The notes: generated from the sequence alone by a model not told the origin. A stretch of 64,000 nucleotides of DNA from Pseudeuparius sepicola (GCA_963920635.1 OY987298.1:149456257-149520256), one strand, 5' to 3'; shown: positions 1-11,763, counted from the stretch's first letter. Program-made: numbers and translations.

Positions 1-299
1 AACAAAGTCACATGACCGCCTTGCGATCGATTACCAGGGTCGGACTAATATGAGATTCCAAGTGGCTTGTAATTCTGAACTAATTCTTTTAGAAGTTCTA
101 AAATCTGTGTTTTTACCTTTCGTGGATCTTTATAAATTTCCTGAAATTAAGTAGCGAAATGAATTTACTCGCGATCCGATCTAAAATATGCAGGAAACTC
201 GACTGAGGGAAGAGCCGGCCCTGCATTCTGCTCGCCGCGTAAACACTTGACATTTTATGACGGCCAGACCAATAAGAGAATAGGTCACGTGGTGGCCAG
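1..299 (+). mobile_element. MITE family M1, copy 1 (cut by window edge)
   Basis: This stretch closely repeats the interior of the elements at 31300-32721 and 47915-48291, which have termini CTAAAGTCTATCC. The left end lies before the window. The right end is lost where the palindromic repeat at 300 begins. It has no coding capacity. Confidence 0.75.
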
Positions 300-705
300 T
301 TAAACTTAAACTTAAATTATTGAAACAGTTTCAAATACTAAAAAGCACACAATTAAAATTTTACATTTTTATCAAGTAGCCATGAAACAATTATTGTATC
401 TTAGCTTGCATGACACTGACATTTGTAAATAAATCTAAAGAATATTTTTATAAATATGGCTGCCCTTACAAACGAAGTTTTAATAAAATCTTGAAATGAG
501 TATTCTATTAGGGGCTAAGAAATTAATTAAAATGTTTCCTATCCAAAACTGGAAAGTTATTAGTTTCATATTTTTTAAAACATTTGAGAGAAACAAATGG
601 ATCGTTGGCACAACATTTGTTTCATGGCTACTTGATAAAAAAGTAAAATTTTAACTGTGCTTTTTAGTATTAGAAATTGTTTTATTAATTTAAGTTTAAG
701 TTTAA
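300..705. repeat. AT-rich palindromic element
   Basis: It begins TTAAACTTAAACTTAAATTA and ends with the same sequence inverted. The inverted match continues inward (for example the stretch reading ATCAAGTAGCCATGAAAC and its complement), leaving a central spacer of about 150-200 bp. It interrupts the M1 copy on its left. It is most likely a small non-autonomous DNA transposon; no transposase is seen. Confidence 0.65.
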
Positions 706-1468
706 CTGAGTTTAGTCTATTTCATTTGGCTTATTTTTGCAATAACATAAAATACATTGGTTCTGAAAGACACCCTCTTTTCCTTATGACAGTGAAATTG
801 ACCCGTTTTGCATAGTTCTTTTTGATTCAAATAACTTAGGCCATAACACATCCAATAATGATAAAAAAATTGAAAATAAAAAAAATTATTACGTATTAAA
901 AAGGGTTCCAATTTAATTTCGCCCACAGTGCAGGGTTTCCAAAAAAAACATTCATTCTTTGGAGGGTCACAAAGTTACAGTTTTCGAGATAAATAGGGTT
1001 TTTTTGAACTGAGCAAACACCATTCTAGCGCAAAAATTATTGCTTTCGAACAATACGCACGTGAATTTCAGTCAGTGCTTTTACGTTTCTTAAGATTCAC
1101 GAATCATAACTGTAACACAACCGTAACGTAGTGTTAACGTAGAGAGCAGGATTTTCAATTTATAGATGCATTACGTTACGTTTGATGCATGCACGATATG
1201 ATGATGGCGCATGCACTTTACACTGTGAATATCAGCCATGTTTACTGATTTTTCATCTTCAGAAATCCAACTGTACCAAATTTCGATAATGTACATATCT
1301 AGTATAAAGTAAAAGTTACGGTCAATATTCAATTTTAAACAGTAAACCTGGATGCCCTGTATCTAAGAAACTAAAGACGATCGACACATGGCCAATAAGA
1401 ATTTTATTTTTTGAAGTTCTGTATGCTCCAGAAGTTATGCCAGGTATTTCTGAAAAACCCTGTATATA
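706..1468. other. No gene recognised
   Basis: AT-rich sequence with no convincing exon. Bases about 985-1100 resemble 6919-7060, so part of this stretch belongs to the same dispersed repeat that flanks the orphan COX4 exons. Confidence 0.5.
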
Positions 1469-2120
1469 CAGTGACCGGCAGAAAGTTGGACACAAATGGA
1501 AAACTTTTTTATTATTAATTTTCTTGTAATCGGAAGTAAAGTGTCCCAAAATCGTCATTAAAAGCTCAGAAATCGGCACCGAAGTAGCCCATTATTGCAC
1601 GATTTTTTCAATAAGTAGGCCTTGGCGAGATGTAAACATCAAACGTCAGACGCGGATCCATCGCGTGTCAAAAGTGACCAAATATTCAAAACCCGGCCAC
1701 AAAAGGCCCATTTGACTTTTCGTACACATTGCGAAATTGTTACCTATACCAGAGCAATCATTCAGTATAAATATTTTAGTAGGTTTGAATATCAAGGGAT
1801 TTGCTGTGGAGGCTGCACAACAGGCAGCAATTCGGTTTGTCTGTTCAAATACGCCGTGTCTTATCTTACTTGACCTAGGTAGAGCGATCATCAAAGTCAA
1901 GCAACGCCGCGCGCAGTTGGTTCATGAACGGGTGATCCCTTATGATTATTTTCTTGCCTAATAAAACATTTTTTTCCGATTTCAAAAAAATATATAATTA
2001 TATGTACCTCGGCACTGAAGTTCTTTTTAAAAGCTTTTATTTAACTTGCAATGTATGTATGTATGTATGTATGTAATTTGTTCGGGTGGAATCTTGCAAC
2101 TCAATTTTGAAGCAGATATC

Positions 2121-2608
2121 TTCAACCGATCGAGCTGAAATTTTGTACACACGTTTAATTTGGATGACAATGCATGATTATATGTGTGACGTCATTCTAA
2201 ATCCAACATGGCGGATCACCCAAGATGGCGGACTAGTTAAATTTCAACCGATCGAGCTGAAATTTTGTACACACGTTTAATTTGGATGACAATGCATGAT
2301 TATATGTGTGACGTCATTCTAAATCCAACATGGCGGAACACTCAAGATGGCGGACTAGTTAAATTTCAACCGATCGAGCTGAAATTTTGTACACACGTTT
2401 AATTTGGATGACAATGCATGATTATATGTGTGACGTCATTCTAAATCCAACATGGCGGAACACTCAAGATGGCGGACTAGTTAAATTTCAACCGATCGAG
2501 CTGAAATTTTGTACACACGTTTAATTTGGATGACAATGCATGATTATATGTGTGACGTCATTCTAAATCCAACATGGCGGAACACCCAAGATGGTCATTA
2601 GAAGGTCT
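2121..2608 (+). repeat. Tandem array, four units of 122 bp
   Basis: Units start at 2121, 2243, 2365 and 2487 with TTCAACCGATCGAGC, an exact 122-bp period. They differ at only a few positions (for example ATCACC versus ACACTC). Each unit carries ACATGGCGG and AAGATGG motifs. The last unit breaks off near 2600. The open reading frame across the array is a by-product of the repeat. Confidence 0.9.
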
Positions 2609-2718
2609 CCTCATTGAAGAGCTAGACTGTTCTAAACTAACCGGCAAACGACCTTGCAACAATGATGCGTTAACTGAGATGAATAGACTCAGACACCTGG
2701 CCAAACTAAAAATTACAA

Positions 2719-3049
2719 AATAAATTAAAAGTAAAAAAATATTTTTAAAAAAAGCTTTTATTTAAATGCGCTAAAAAGAATAAAATAATCTTTTCTTTTA
2801 AAACTTTTACTATCAACTTATAACGTCATTCCACAATTTATATGATATAAAAGCTTGTCGCGAGATTTAAGTTTTCAAACTAAGTAAATACCACTACTTA
2901 AATCTCGCGACAAGCTTTTATATCATATAAATTGTGGAATGACGTTATAAGTTGATAGTAAAAGTTTTAAAAGAAAAGATTATTTTATTCTTTTTAGCGC
3001 ATTTAAATAAAAGCTTTTTTTAAAAATATTTTTTTACTTTTAATTTATT
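2719..3049. repeat. Perfect inverted repeat, arms about 153 bp, loop about 24 bp
   Basis: The left arm (about 2719-2872) and right arm (about 2897-3049) are complementary at every position I compared. The loop is about 24 nt. The innermost paired sequence is CTTAAATCTCGCGACAAGC. Arms this long and this perfect imply a very recent origin or ongoing conversion between arms. A transcript would form one long double-stranded RNA stem. Confidence 0.9.
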
Positions 3050-3593
3050 ATGACTCGTGTGGTTTATTTGCCTCAACCAGAGGCCTCGGCAACTAAATTC
3101 CACATGAGTCATAAAAAGTTGAACTTCAGTGCCTTGGTACATAAATAACTATTCTCCAAAAATTTTATTCTTGATAAAAGTTAGTGCATCATTTTAAACT
3201 CAAAACGCACATATCAAAATTTAAATATTTCTTTTTGGAGGTAGATTTAAAAATGTCAAAATAACTCAAGAGTAAAGTGCCCTTATTTTTTAAAATACGG
3301 TAAAATGTTTCTTACAAAAGTTGTTTGGAATCAAAGGTGGATGTCAGATTTAAAGTCACAGCCACCTAGTAAAAAAAAAAAAGAAATTTTTTTTTTTTTT
3401 GTATTTTTTTCGACCACCTTGTGTGTTACAAAAAAAACAAAATACCGCAAGCGCAACTTATCATCGGATAACACATGAATTTGCTACTAAACTTTAATTT
3501 TGTTCGATTAGCAGCTAGAAATTTAAATTACCTAATCGAAATCAGAGTTTAAAAAATATTAATTTATTGTGTCCAACTTTCTGCCGGTCACTG

Positions 3594-3924
3594 TATATTT
3601 TTAAGATTTGTGTGTTCCAAGGGCTAAACTTGTTTGTATTAATATTTAATTTAATTTTAAATAATATGCCTAGTTAATTTTGTGCCTAAAAACACTTTAC
3701 GACGAACTTCTTTTACGGTCGCGTTACGATTACGTTACGTCAATCTATAAATCGAGTTTAACTTTTACCTTGACAGTTGTCAAATGGTTATCCAATACCA
3801 AAACGTCGAGACTATGGAGCGCTATAAGAAGGAGATAGATTGTAGATTTCTTAGGGGTGGTTGTTTTTTTGCCCATACGGCCTTTCTTCACTGCGACCTA
3901 ATTAGATCTTTTGTGAATGACCCT
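3594..3924. other. No gene recognised
   Basis: Bases about 3765-3835 match 7037-7100 and, inverted, 6208-6232. These are shared repeat flanks of the orphan COX4 exon duplication. Confidence 0.4.
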
Positions 3925-4300
3925 GCTCTAATAAATTCCAAGGTCACCTAGGCTTTTGACGAAGCTTAGTATTTTCCTTGGGGCTAAGTTGCCAAATTCA
4001 TTTGGATTTATATTGATCCTTTCGAAGTATTTAAGTCTGTTTCGAATTAAGAGGGGACACTCACACAGTATGTGCTCACTAGTCTCATCCCGTTTGTTGC
4101 AGAATCTGCATAGTCCATTGTCTGTTTTGCCCATTTTTTTTAAGATGATATCTTAAAGGGCAGTGTCCAGTCAGGAGATCTGTGATGAGTCTTAATTCAT
4201 TCTTGTTTAGAGTGAGAAGCTTTTTGGCGTTCTGAGGCGAATAGGTCAAAAATCTTTTCGCAAGGAGATAAATCGCATTGTCAACCTAATGGGCCTGAAA
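3925..4300 (-). pseudogene. LINE ORF2 C-terminal fragment
   Basis: The minus strand at 4134-3928 encodes a 68-residue tail with a C-x2-C...H-x4-C cluster (CRFCNKRDETSEHILCEC), the pattern that ends many non-LTR retrotransposon polyproteins. Upstream, in another frame, is LLTGHCPLRYHL, a motif typical of the preceding region of such proteins. A frameshift separates the two parts. This is a 5'-truncated, dead copy; the clade cannot be fixed by eye. Confidence 0.75.
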
Positions 4301-5107
4301 TCGGACTTGTAATTGAGCTTTTTGAAAACACCGCTAGAGACGCACGTGTTCTAACCGAGTCTAAAAATGTACGGAGTAGCTCTTTAAAATCAAAATGATT
4401 TTCAATGAATTATTAATTAACTTAAATGTTTGTATATGTGTATATTGGGTGGTACACGGATTATATCAAATATATTTTGAAATTAATGCCTGACGGCTCC
4501 GAAATAAATAAAAATCGATTGGCTATATTGATGAATAAGGGGTTCTTTATTCATAGGGCTATATGGCTAGTTTTAATCCCACAACGGAGCTGAATAAACT
4601 ATCGCAAATAATAATTTGGATTTGTCGGCACATGATCAAGTTGGGAAATAAAACCATTTTTTTAGACAAACAATTATTCTTAGAATATATATAAATTAAT
4701 ATACACACGTCATTTATATAAAACAACGGTAAACGACAACTTGATTCATGATTCACGCAAATCGTCGTGCCCGTCGATGGGAAGTTGAAAGCGGAAAATT
4801 CTTAGAAAATCTTATAGGTATAGTTTTCCGAGGTCTGAATATTTATGAGAATCAAACGTATTATTTTGGTGTGACATATGTTTTCTCTGACCTCAAAACC
4901 TACACTTTTCTGTAAACAATCTCAAAAGTAAAAAAGTTTTCCTGGAGTATTTGGGAAATATTGCTTTTGTGAAATATCGAATTAAAATAGATCTTTGTTT
5001 ATTTAATAATAAGAAACAAGGTGTGAAAATGTAATTTATTTGTGAAATTTTACAAATATTTGTAACTATAATTAATTAGCCTAGACTAAATATTTTAAAT
5101 TCCTGAA
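4301..5107. other. No gene recognised
   Basis: AT-rich sequence. It may hold the 3' part of the decayed P-like element on its right, but I cannot read any coding sequence in it. Confidence 0.4.
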
Positions 5108-5990
5108 GTTCTTAATTAGGTGGGGAAAATCAGAAGAAAACCATAGCTGTCACATAGCTCTGTTCCATGAAGCTCCATCGGTTGTAACTACATCAAGAAA
5201 AAACTCTGCTTTTTCCAATTTTCCATTCGATGATGAGATGATGCAACACAGTTGCAGATGCACAATCTTTACTTAAAAAGCATGCCAAAGATTGCACCCA
5301 TGAACCTCTGCATGGTTGAAACATCATTATACTAAGGCATGATCTCCCTTTTCATTTTTTTGAAGTAAAGGTGTATAATCACCCAAATCAGTAAAACCAT
5401 TAATTTTTAATGTTTTACTATCAAATGCCAAAGTTTCATCCAATTTCATCTCATCTATAAGAAGTGTAGGTACCTACGATAAGGAAAAATAATAATAAAG
5501 AAAAATAATCTGCTAGATGTATAAATGCCCCTTTTTTCCTCTGATTTCATACCGAACGACTTTTTTCGAAGAAGTTCGAAAGTTGATTTCTGAAAACCAT
5601 AACACCCACTCATTCTTCTAATATATTTACTTAAAGTTGCACAACAAGGAAGTGGTAGGAGTTTTTGTTTTGCAAATGCTCGTATGTAGCTCTTCCTTCA
5701 ATACTTATTAGAAGACACTCATAAATCCATGCAAGTATAACGCTGATTCTAACTGCTTCTTGTTGAGAGCTTGGCAGTTCTGATATAATCTGCTCTAAAG
5801 ATCCAGAGGTCAACATGGCACATTTTTTTGCATTGCTCCACCTCAGTTATAAGGTTAGGAATCTGAAAGTGGAAATGAAGAATAAAATGGAAACCAAAAT
5901 TTGATATTTTACCTTGTTTCAATCTCAAATTTTTTCCTGACTTTTTTATCGGATGAATAACCCATTCTGCACCCCGGAACAAAACAGGTT
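5108..5990 (-). pseudogene. P-superfamily (THAP9-like) transposase relic
   Basis: Read leftwards, the minus strand gives motifs in the order of a P-element/THAP9 transposase: ELPSSQQEAV and WIYECLL (5816-5631), YGFQKSTFELLRKKS then EEKRG (about 5640-5530), a short intron, DEMKLDE and GDHALV (about 5460-5345), MFQPCRGSWVQSLACF (about 5330), DVVTTDGASWNRA (about 5190), and FPHLIKNFR (about 5115). At least three frameshifts or stops break it, and it ends before the rest of the catalytic region. An intron-like gap ends at an acceptor near 5862. The family assignment is from motif recognition. It cannot encode a working transposase. Confidence 0.8.
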
Positions 5991-6235
5991 CTATCTGTAT
6001 TTCCTTTCACATCACTCATTTTTTATAATGTTAGCAAAATACGCCAAAAATCCACTGAATTTAATAAAAAAATTGCACAAATTTGTGGAACTTCACAAAA
6101 AACGTCAATCAAAAATAGCGCCGCGAACGACTGACGCACCACCTACATCGAAAACTTGAACTGCAATAAAAGTAGGGCTGGAAATTTTGAAACAGTGCTA
6201 TATCAATATATCTCCTTCTTATAGCGCTCCATAGT

Positions 6236-6920
6236 CGAGACCTATCAAAGACATACGCTTGAATTTCCAACGCCGAGGTTAAATTTAAACGAACGCTCGA
6301 TATAAAGACAACATCATTTCGGCCCGCCGACTTACCGCGGAACGTTTCCCCAGTGTCCCCCCCGCTGCCGGAGTCGTTCAAGAAGGAGAGACGCGAGGCC
6401 CAGCTGAGGCGCATCCTGGACCTCCAGGTGAACCCGATCGAGGGGATCTCCTCCAAATGGGACTACGAGAAGAACGAATGGAAGAAGTAAACGTAACGCG
6501 GAAGTCGCGAAACCTCGGCCGTGGACAGCCGCCCGAGGTTTGCGAGCTAGTTAAACGTATATAGTTTTGGTTATGAACCACGATTTTGGGGCGGAGCTTA
6601 ATTTGCGACGTTTATTTTCAAGTGCTATCGAGGGATTCACGGGGTGTTAATGGTTAACTTTTCTAACTTTTTAAATGTGGTTTACAACCGAATTGTAAGA
6701 ATAAAGATTATTATTTTGTTGTAATTTCTTTTAATAGTGATAATATATAGAAGTTCGAGGAGCCAATGGGTCATTGATGGTTGACGAGTATTGTGTGTCA
6801 ATAAATAAGTTTTACCAATAAATTTGTCTTTTGTTATGCCAAAATCCTTCCTGAAATTTCAGGTTTTTTTATTTAACAGTATCGGATACAAAAAAAGCCG
6901 ACAGACAGTTTTTGTTTAAA
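6236..6920 (+). repeat. Tandem segmental duplication, unit 1
   Basis: This segment is nearly identical to 7085-7780. It carries an orphan COX4-type last exon, its 3' UTR and an AATAAA (6700-6705). Unit 2 has 28 extra bp just before the exon acceptor. Only a handful of other differences are visible, so the duplication is recent. Confidence 0.9.
6354..6490 (+). CDS. Orphan COX4-type terminal exon, copy 1
   Basis: After a good acceptor (CGTTTCCCCAG) the exon starts in phase with TG and encodes 44 residues ending in IEGISSKWDYEKNEWKK and TAA. This is the C-terminus of cytochrome c oxidase subunit 4, the matrix tail after the single membrane helix. It matches the last exon of the COX4 gene at 23683-23825 in phase and protein, but uses GC-rich codons and is two codons shorter at its start. 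No other COX4 exons lie nearby on this strand. It is either the end of a paralogue whose earlier exons are left of the window, or a stranded exon copy. The intact frame and AATAAA favour the first. Confidence 0.75.
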
Positions 6921-7084
6921 TAGGGTTTTTTTGAACTGAGTAAACACTATTCTAGCGCAAAAATTAGTGAATTTGTGAATTTCAGCGTTGATTGAGGTTC
7001 TTCCATCCACGATTTCAGTCAGTGCTTTTACGTTTCTTACTTTTACCTTGACAGTTTTTAAAAGGTTATTCAATGCCAAAACAT

Positions 7085-7780
7085 CGAGACCTATCAAAGA
7101 CATACGCTTGAATTTCCAACGACGAGGTTAAATTTAAACGAACGCTCGATATAAATTTTCAATAAGAAAACATCGGGTGGGTACCCCAAATCATTTCGGC
7201 CCACCGACTTACCGCGGAACGTTTCCCCAGTGTCCCCCCCGCTGCCGGAGTCGTTCAAGAAGGAGAGACGCGAGGCCCAGCTGAGGCGCATCCTGGACCT
7301 CCAGGTGAACCCGATCGAGGGGATCTCCTCCAAATGGGACTACGAGAAGAACGAATGGAAGAAGTAAACGTAACGCGGAAGTCGCGAAACCTCGGCCGTG
7401 GACAGCCGCCCGAGGTTTGCGAGCTAGTTAAACGTATATAGTTTTGGTTATGAACCACGATTTTGGGGCGGAGCTTAATTTGCGACGTTTATTTTCAAGT
7501 GCTATCGAGGGATTCACGGGGTGTTAATGGTTAACTTTTCTAACTTTTTAAATGTGGTTTACAACCGAATTGTAAGAATAAAGATTATTATTTTGTTGTA
7601 ATTTCTTTTAATCGTGATAATATATAGAAGTTCGAGGAGCCAATGGGTCATTGATGGTTGACGAGTATTGTGTGTCAATAAATAAGTTTTACCAATAAAT
7701 TTGTCTTTTGTTATGCCAAAATCCTTCCTGAAATTTCAGGTTTTTTATTTAACAGTGTCGAGAGACAGTTTTTGTTTAAA
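7085..7780 (+). repeat. Tandem segmental duplication, unit 2
   Basis: Second copy of the segment at 6236-6920, with AATAAA at 7577-7582. The two units are separated by a dispersed repeat (6921-7084) also seen near 985-1100 and 3765-3815. Confidence 0.9.
7231..7367 (+). CDS. Orphan COX4-type terminal exon, copy 2
   Basis: It encodes the same 44 residues as the exon at 6354, with the same acceptor and TAA at 7365-7367. Both copies are open, so a transcript spliced from an upstream donor could use either one with the same protein result. Whether either is expressed is unknown. Confidence 0.7.
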
Positions 7781-8172
7781 ATTAAGTTTTGCAATTAATA
7801 GTGTATTGAGTTCTAAATTTATAATCATTTTTTTGTTGAATTAATAATATATTCTTTGAACACTATACCTCCGCCACTCGTTACATTAGAGAAACAAAAT
7901 TCAGAGGCCTCTAGCATTTATGGACATTTTTGAAAATTGTGCCATTCGATTGCTTGTGAAAAGGCCTTTAAGACAAGACCCCATATGCATGACTTTTGAT
8001 TAAAAGAGTATAAAGTAAAACAAAACAAAAAAATAAAATATGTAAAATTAAAAAAAAAGTTTTTAGTTGCAGATGAAGGCAGATTTAGAAGACCCAATGT
8101 GTAGGTACATGTAGGATGTAGGTTAGTTAGAAATACTTTTTACATTTTTGTTACTAAATCTAAATAACTTCT
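7781..8172. other. No gene recognised
   Basis: AT-rich sequence with no exon, RNA gene or clear repeat that I can support. Confidence 0.4.
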
Positions 8173-8375
8173 TTATCTGTACTGGAAGCCTTTGGACATT
8201 GAATTAAATGTTTTCTCATTCTTCCCGCATGGGCAAAATAGGTATTCAGCTTTACAAAATTCACAAATAGCATATTTTAATTTTTGGTCACTTCTTTTCT
8301 TGAAGTAATTCCAGACTATTGAATTTTGTTTGACCATTTTGCAGTACACAGTTCGCAATATTCTAGGTTAGAATT
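8173..8375 (-). pseudogene. BED zinc-finger fragment from a hAT-like element
   Basis: The minus strand reads SIVWNYFKKRSDQK then CEFCK, the start of a BED-type zinc finger (aromatic W-x-YF, then C-x2-C). The H-x-RMRKHL-x-CPK end lies in another frame, so a 1-nt frameshift breaks the domain. BED fingers are typical N-termini of hAT transposases and their host derivatives. No dimerisation domain is seen nearby. Confidence 0.65.
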
Positions 8376-8661
8376 AGAAACAGTTTTGCAGGTTAGAAAT
8401 GGAGGGATTTTTTTATAAATGACCATAAATGCTTACAAGTGACCAGAAATTCTCTAACTGACGACATTTATATAAATGATCATAAATGCTCCAAAACTGC
8501 CGGACAGTGACCAAAAATGGCAAGACACTTTTAAAAATGTCCTGCTCATAAATGCTCCAGTCATCTATATTTTTTATTATCACTGCATTCTACCTCTTAT
8601 ATTTATCACAGATTACCATTTTTAATAATTGAACGATGGTTATGATGATTGACTCGATATA

Positions 8662-10779
8662 CAGGGTGAGTCAGAATGTATAGTAAATACTTTAAAGGGG
8701 TGTTCGGCAGGTGGTTTTAAGGGGGGGGTCTTTCATATAAAAATTTTCGATTTGGGCTTTCCTTGCCAAGTTATTCGGGTCTACAAGGTGGTGACCCAAA
8801 AGTATTTTTTTTTATTTATATCTCGATAACGGCACGACTTAAAAATTTGAAATTTGGTATGTGTTATCTACTTAGTGGAAGACGCCTTAGGGTGGTTTAT
8901 TCATTTACACAGGGCAATAAAAAAGGGTAAAAACTAACAACCCCTATTAATTTTTCTGCTCAAACTTTTTTGAGGTTATCTTTTTGGTCTTCTAGGTCCA
9001 TCATTTCAGTGTATCTTTTCATTTTGCAACAAAAGTATACTCTTGTTTCATAACGATAAAATCAACCGTTTGCGTTGAAATTGGCAAAATGTGCCCCAAA
9101 ACACCCGTTAACTTCAACATTCGAAACATAAAATTTTTACCTACCGCTTTTAAACGTTGCACATCGACTGTACCATTTAAACTGAGAAAAAAATTCTTAT
9201 GAACAATGTACCACAACTTATTAGCTTTCAAAATGGAAAGGATTGAATTTAACAATTGAACACCCTATTTCAAGAAAACCAATGCTGTTTTGACCAATGT
9301 CCAATTGGTATCTTTTTCCCTTATTTTGAATGTACTGTTACGTTTACTATGCGCGAAAAGTTATCACCTCAGTTTGCTCTGGTCGTGGGTTTGAAAATTT
9401 AAAACAAAAAAAAAAAAAAAAAAAAAAAAGTTGGGCGCCAGTTGAGAGTGCCGAGTATAATAAGACAACAAAATACAGGGGTATACACTATGTATTAAAA
9501 AAATAATAATATTAAATCTTCCTTTTTTTTTATTGACCCTAACGTGACTCTTGCAAGAGTAAGGGACTAGGTACTTAAGTATATTATAATGAAAGTTACA
9601 TAACAAATAACCAATGCAGGCAAGTACTTAGGTTTGGGTAGAAATCGCAACAAAAAAATTGTAGAATAGGAAATCCCCGCACTGGGGTACTTATCACAGT
9701 TCCTGCGATGTTTGGTGACCTCTAACAACAAAATGGCTCCTACCGGGCCGACCTTTGGACTGGACCTCGTTCACCAAGAGCAGCGCTAGTTGCCGCAAGG
9801 GAAGTTACGCTTGTAGATTTTCTTCCCGGGGTAAAGAAAAACGCCTAGTAAACGGGAAACAAAGATAATTTAAATTTCGCCCAAGGGGTGAAATAAAGCT
9901 ACTGACCTTTGCACGGAACCCCTATTGCAAAGACGTCAGTGGCGTGATTGTTGATTTCGTCGGGTGCAGATCCGTCTAACAACGTAATTCTTGGTCCATC
10001 AGCAACAGACTTATCTCCGAATTCACAGAAAATGTACCAAATCTGGCAAGTTAAGGCTAGATCCGACTAACTACGAGAATTCCTTTCTGCACTTAACTAC
10101 CAACACACCGACGAGCAACTGAACCTTTTTCTTTTCGCCCGTGCGTACCGCTGAGGTGAGGAGACCCCTTTTTTTATACTGAAATACGAATATTAGAACC
10201 AAAACCCTAAACCGGCGTTTCCACCGAATTTTTAAACGGAACTTTTGAACTAAATTTTTCAAATCAGCGGAGCGTAACAGTACAGTCGATCTGTAACGTT
10301 TGAAAGTGGTAGGTAAAAATTTTGTTTCGAATGTTGAAGTCAACAGGTTTTGGGGCACGTTTTGCCAATTTCAACGCAAACGTTTGATTTTATCGTTATG
10401 AAACAAGAGTACACTTTTGTTGCAAAATGAAAAGATACACTGAAATGATGGACCTAGAAGACCAAAAAGATAACCCCAAAAAAGTTTGAGCAAAAAAATT
10501 AATAGGGGTTGTTAGTTTTTACCCTTTTTTAGGGCACTGTGTAAATGAATAAACTACCCTAAGGCGTCTTCCAGTAAGTAGATAACACATACCAAATTTC
10601 AAATTCTTAAGTAGCGCCGTTATTGAGATATAAATTAAAAAAAAATACTTTTGGGTCACCTTGTAGACCCGAATAACTTGGCAAGGAAAGCCCAAATTGA
10701 AAAATTTTATATGAAAGACCCCCCTTAAAACCACCTGCCGAACACCCCTTAAATTTACTATACATTCTGACTCACCCTG
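8662..10779. mobile_element. Long-TIR element without transposase, TA-flanked
   Basis: The ends CAGGGTGAGTCAGAATGTA are inverted and each is flanked by TA. The arms match for about 0.5 kb or more (8662 to about 9260 with 10779 back to about 10170). The middle has a run of about 30 A (9401-9430) and no transposase. A diverged relative of one arm occurs at about 58080-58330. The TA flanks and CAGGGTG ends suggest a Tc1/mariner-mobilised family, by inference. Confidence 0.75.
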
Positions 10780-11763
10780 TATAGTGTATTTAAAGTTAAA
10801 TCCAAAGTACCTACCTATAATATGAAATGGTTGGTATTGTCCAAAGCACGAAAGAAAACGTTTCTAAAGAATGCGGGCAGCGTTGCGAGATTTCCTATAC
10901 GAGTAGTCGTTATTTATTGGCGAATACAAGTTTTATCATATTGAAGCCGAATTTCTGAACTCTGTTATACCGAAAAAATAAAGCTCGCATCACGGGACCA
11001 CTTTATCATTTATTTGTAACGCGGTGTGATAAAACACCTATTATATTTTTTTCAACATCGTCGCGTCTACCGTCGCCTTTGAAATACGACAACACAGCAC
11101 TTCTACCAAGCAGTCGGCTGACAAAATCAGTTAGCCGACGCGTTTTGTGCCTGTTTCTATAGTACGTAAAGTTAACTGTGTATTTGGGCTACCATACAGA
11201 CCTCATTTTTTAGGCCGCTGGCAAGTTTTTTCCGCCGGTTCAGAGAGCTCAGTGGCGTATGTTCGGGAGTTGACGTGTGCAAAATGAGTAAACAGGGAAG
11301 AACGATGCATTCTCAAGCACGAGAAATAATTGCCAATGTTATAAGGGTTTGCCTTCCTCCATAATCTAAGGCATCACCGTTAAGAATAATATTAACAATA
11401 AATTAAATAACAATTATATGAAAATTAAGTCAGTGAGTTACACAAAAATGAGCTACGCCCCTGAACTGTGACTAATTCTATAATATTTGCGAGTTCTTCC
11501 CCCTTACGTCGCACGCATTCTGTCGTAAGGAGGACTAAAGTAGGAAGCTCTATTTCGAAGGTACTTATATCTTAAACAATTCGGCCAAAAAAGTGCACTG
11601 CCGCATCTTGCAATGTAAATAACTATTAACTGTGTAAATAACCATCAAAATTTGTATCTAGAAAACAAGGTTGCCGCTGTCATCGAAATAAAATCCCATC
11701 AACGTATAGCAAAAATTACTATATTGCTCAAAAAAAAAAAAATCACAAATCGGCCGGAATGTC
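10780..11763. other. 3' flank of the thioredoxin-fold gene; no further gene recognised
   Basis: Bases 11588-11634 (AAAAAAGTGCACTGCCGCAT...) recur inverted at 12513-12560, so the last exon of the gene is bracketed by an inverted repeat. No clear polyadenylation signal for the minus-strand gene was found close by. Confidence 0.4.

Larger units (their letters stand above)
2001..3143. mobile_element. Nested element carrying a tandem array and a giant hairpin
   Basis: The ends are imperfect inverted repeats (about TATGTACCTCGGCACTGAAG at the left; GAACTTCAGTGCCTTGGTAC at the right). Between them lie a TATG microsatellite (2051-2075), four 122-bp tandem units and a 153-bp-arm hairpin. Fragments of the right end recur near 25285-25375 and 50366-50450, so this is a dispersed family. 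No protein is recognisable and the class is uncertain. Confidence 0.6.
1469..3593. mobile_element. Tc1/mariner-type element, non-autonomous, split by a nested insertion
   Basis: The termini are inverted repeats starting CAGTGACCGGCAGAAAGTTG, each flanked by TA (1467-1468 and 3594-3595), as expected for the Tc1/mariner superfamily. No transposase frame survives. A second element (2001-3143) sits inside, so the original element was about 1 kb. The superfamily call rests on the TA duplication and the terminal motif. Confidence 0.7.

Noticed and set aside
2086..2280. 64-codon frame at 2086-2280
   Set aside because: It spans the 122-bp tandem units and has no protein features.
6109..7458. Minus-strand frames at 6109-6581 and 7094-7458 (identical proteins in both duplication units)
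   Set aside because: They are antisense to the orphan COX4 exons; the plus strand gives a known conserved tail.
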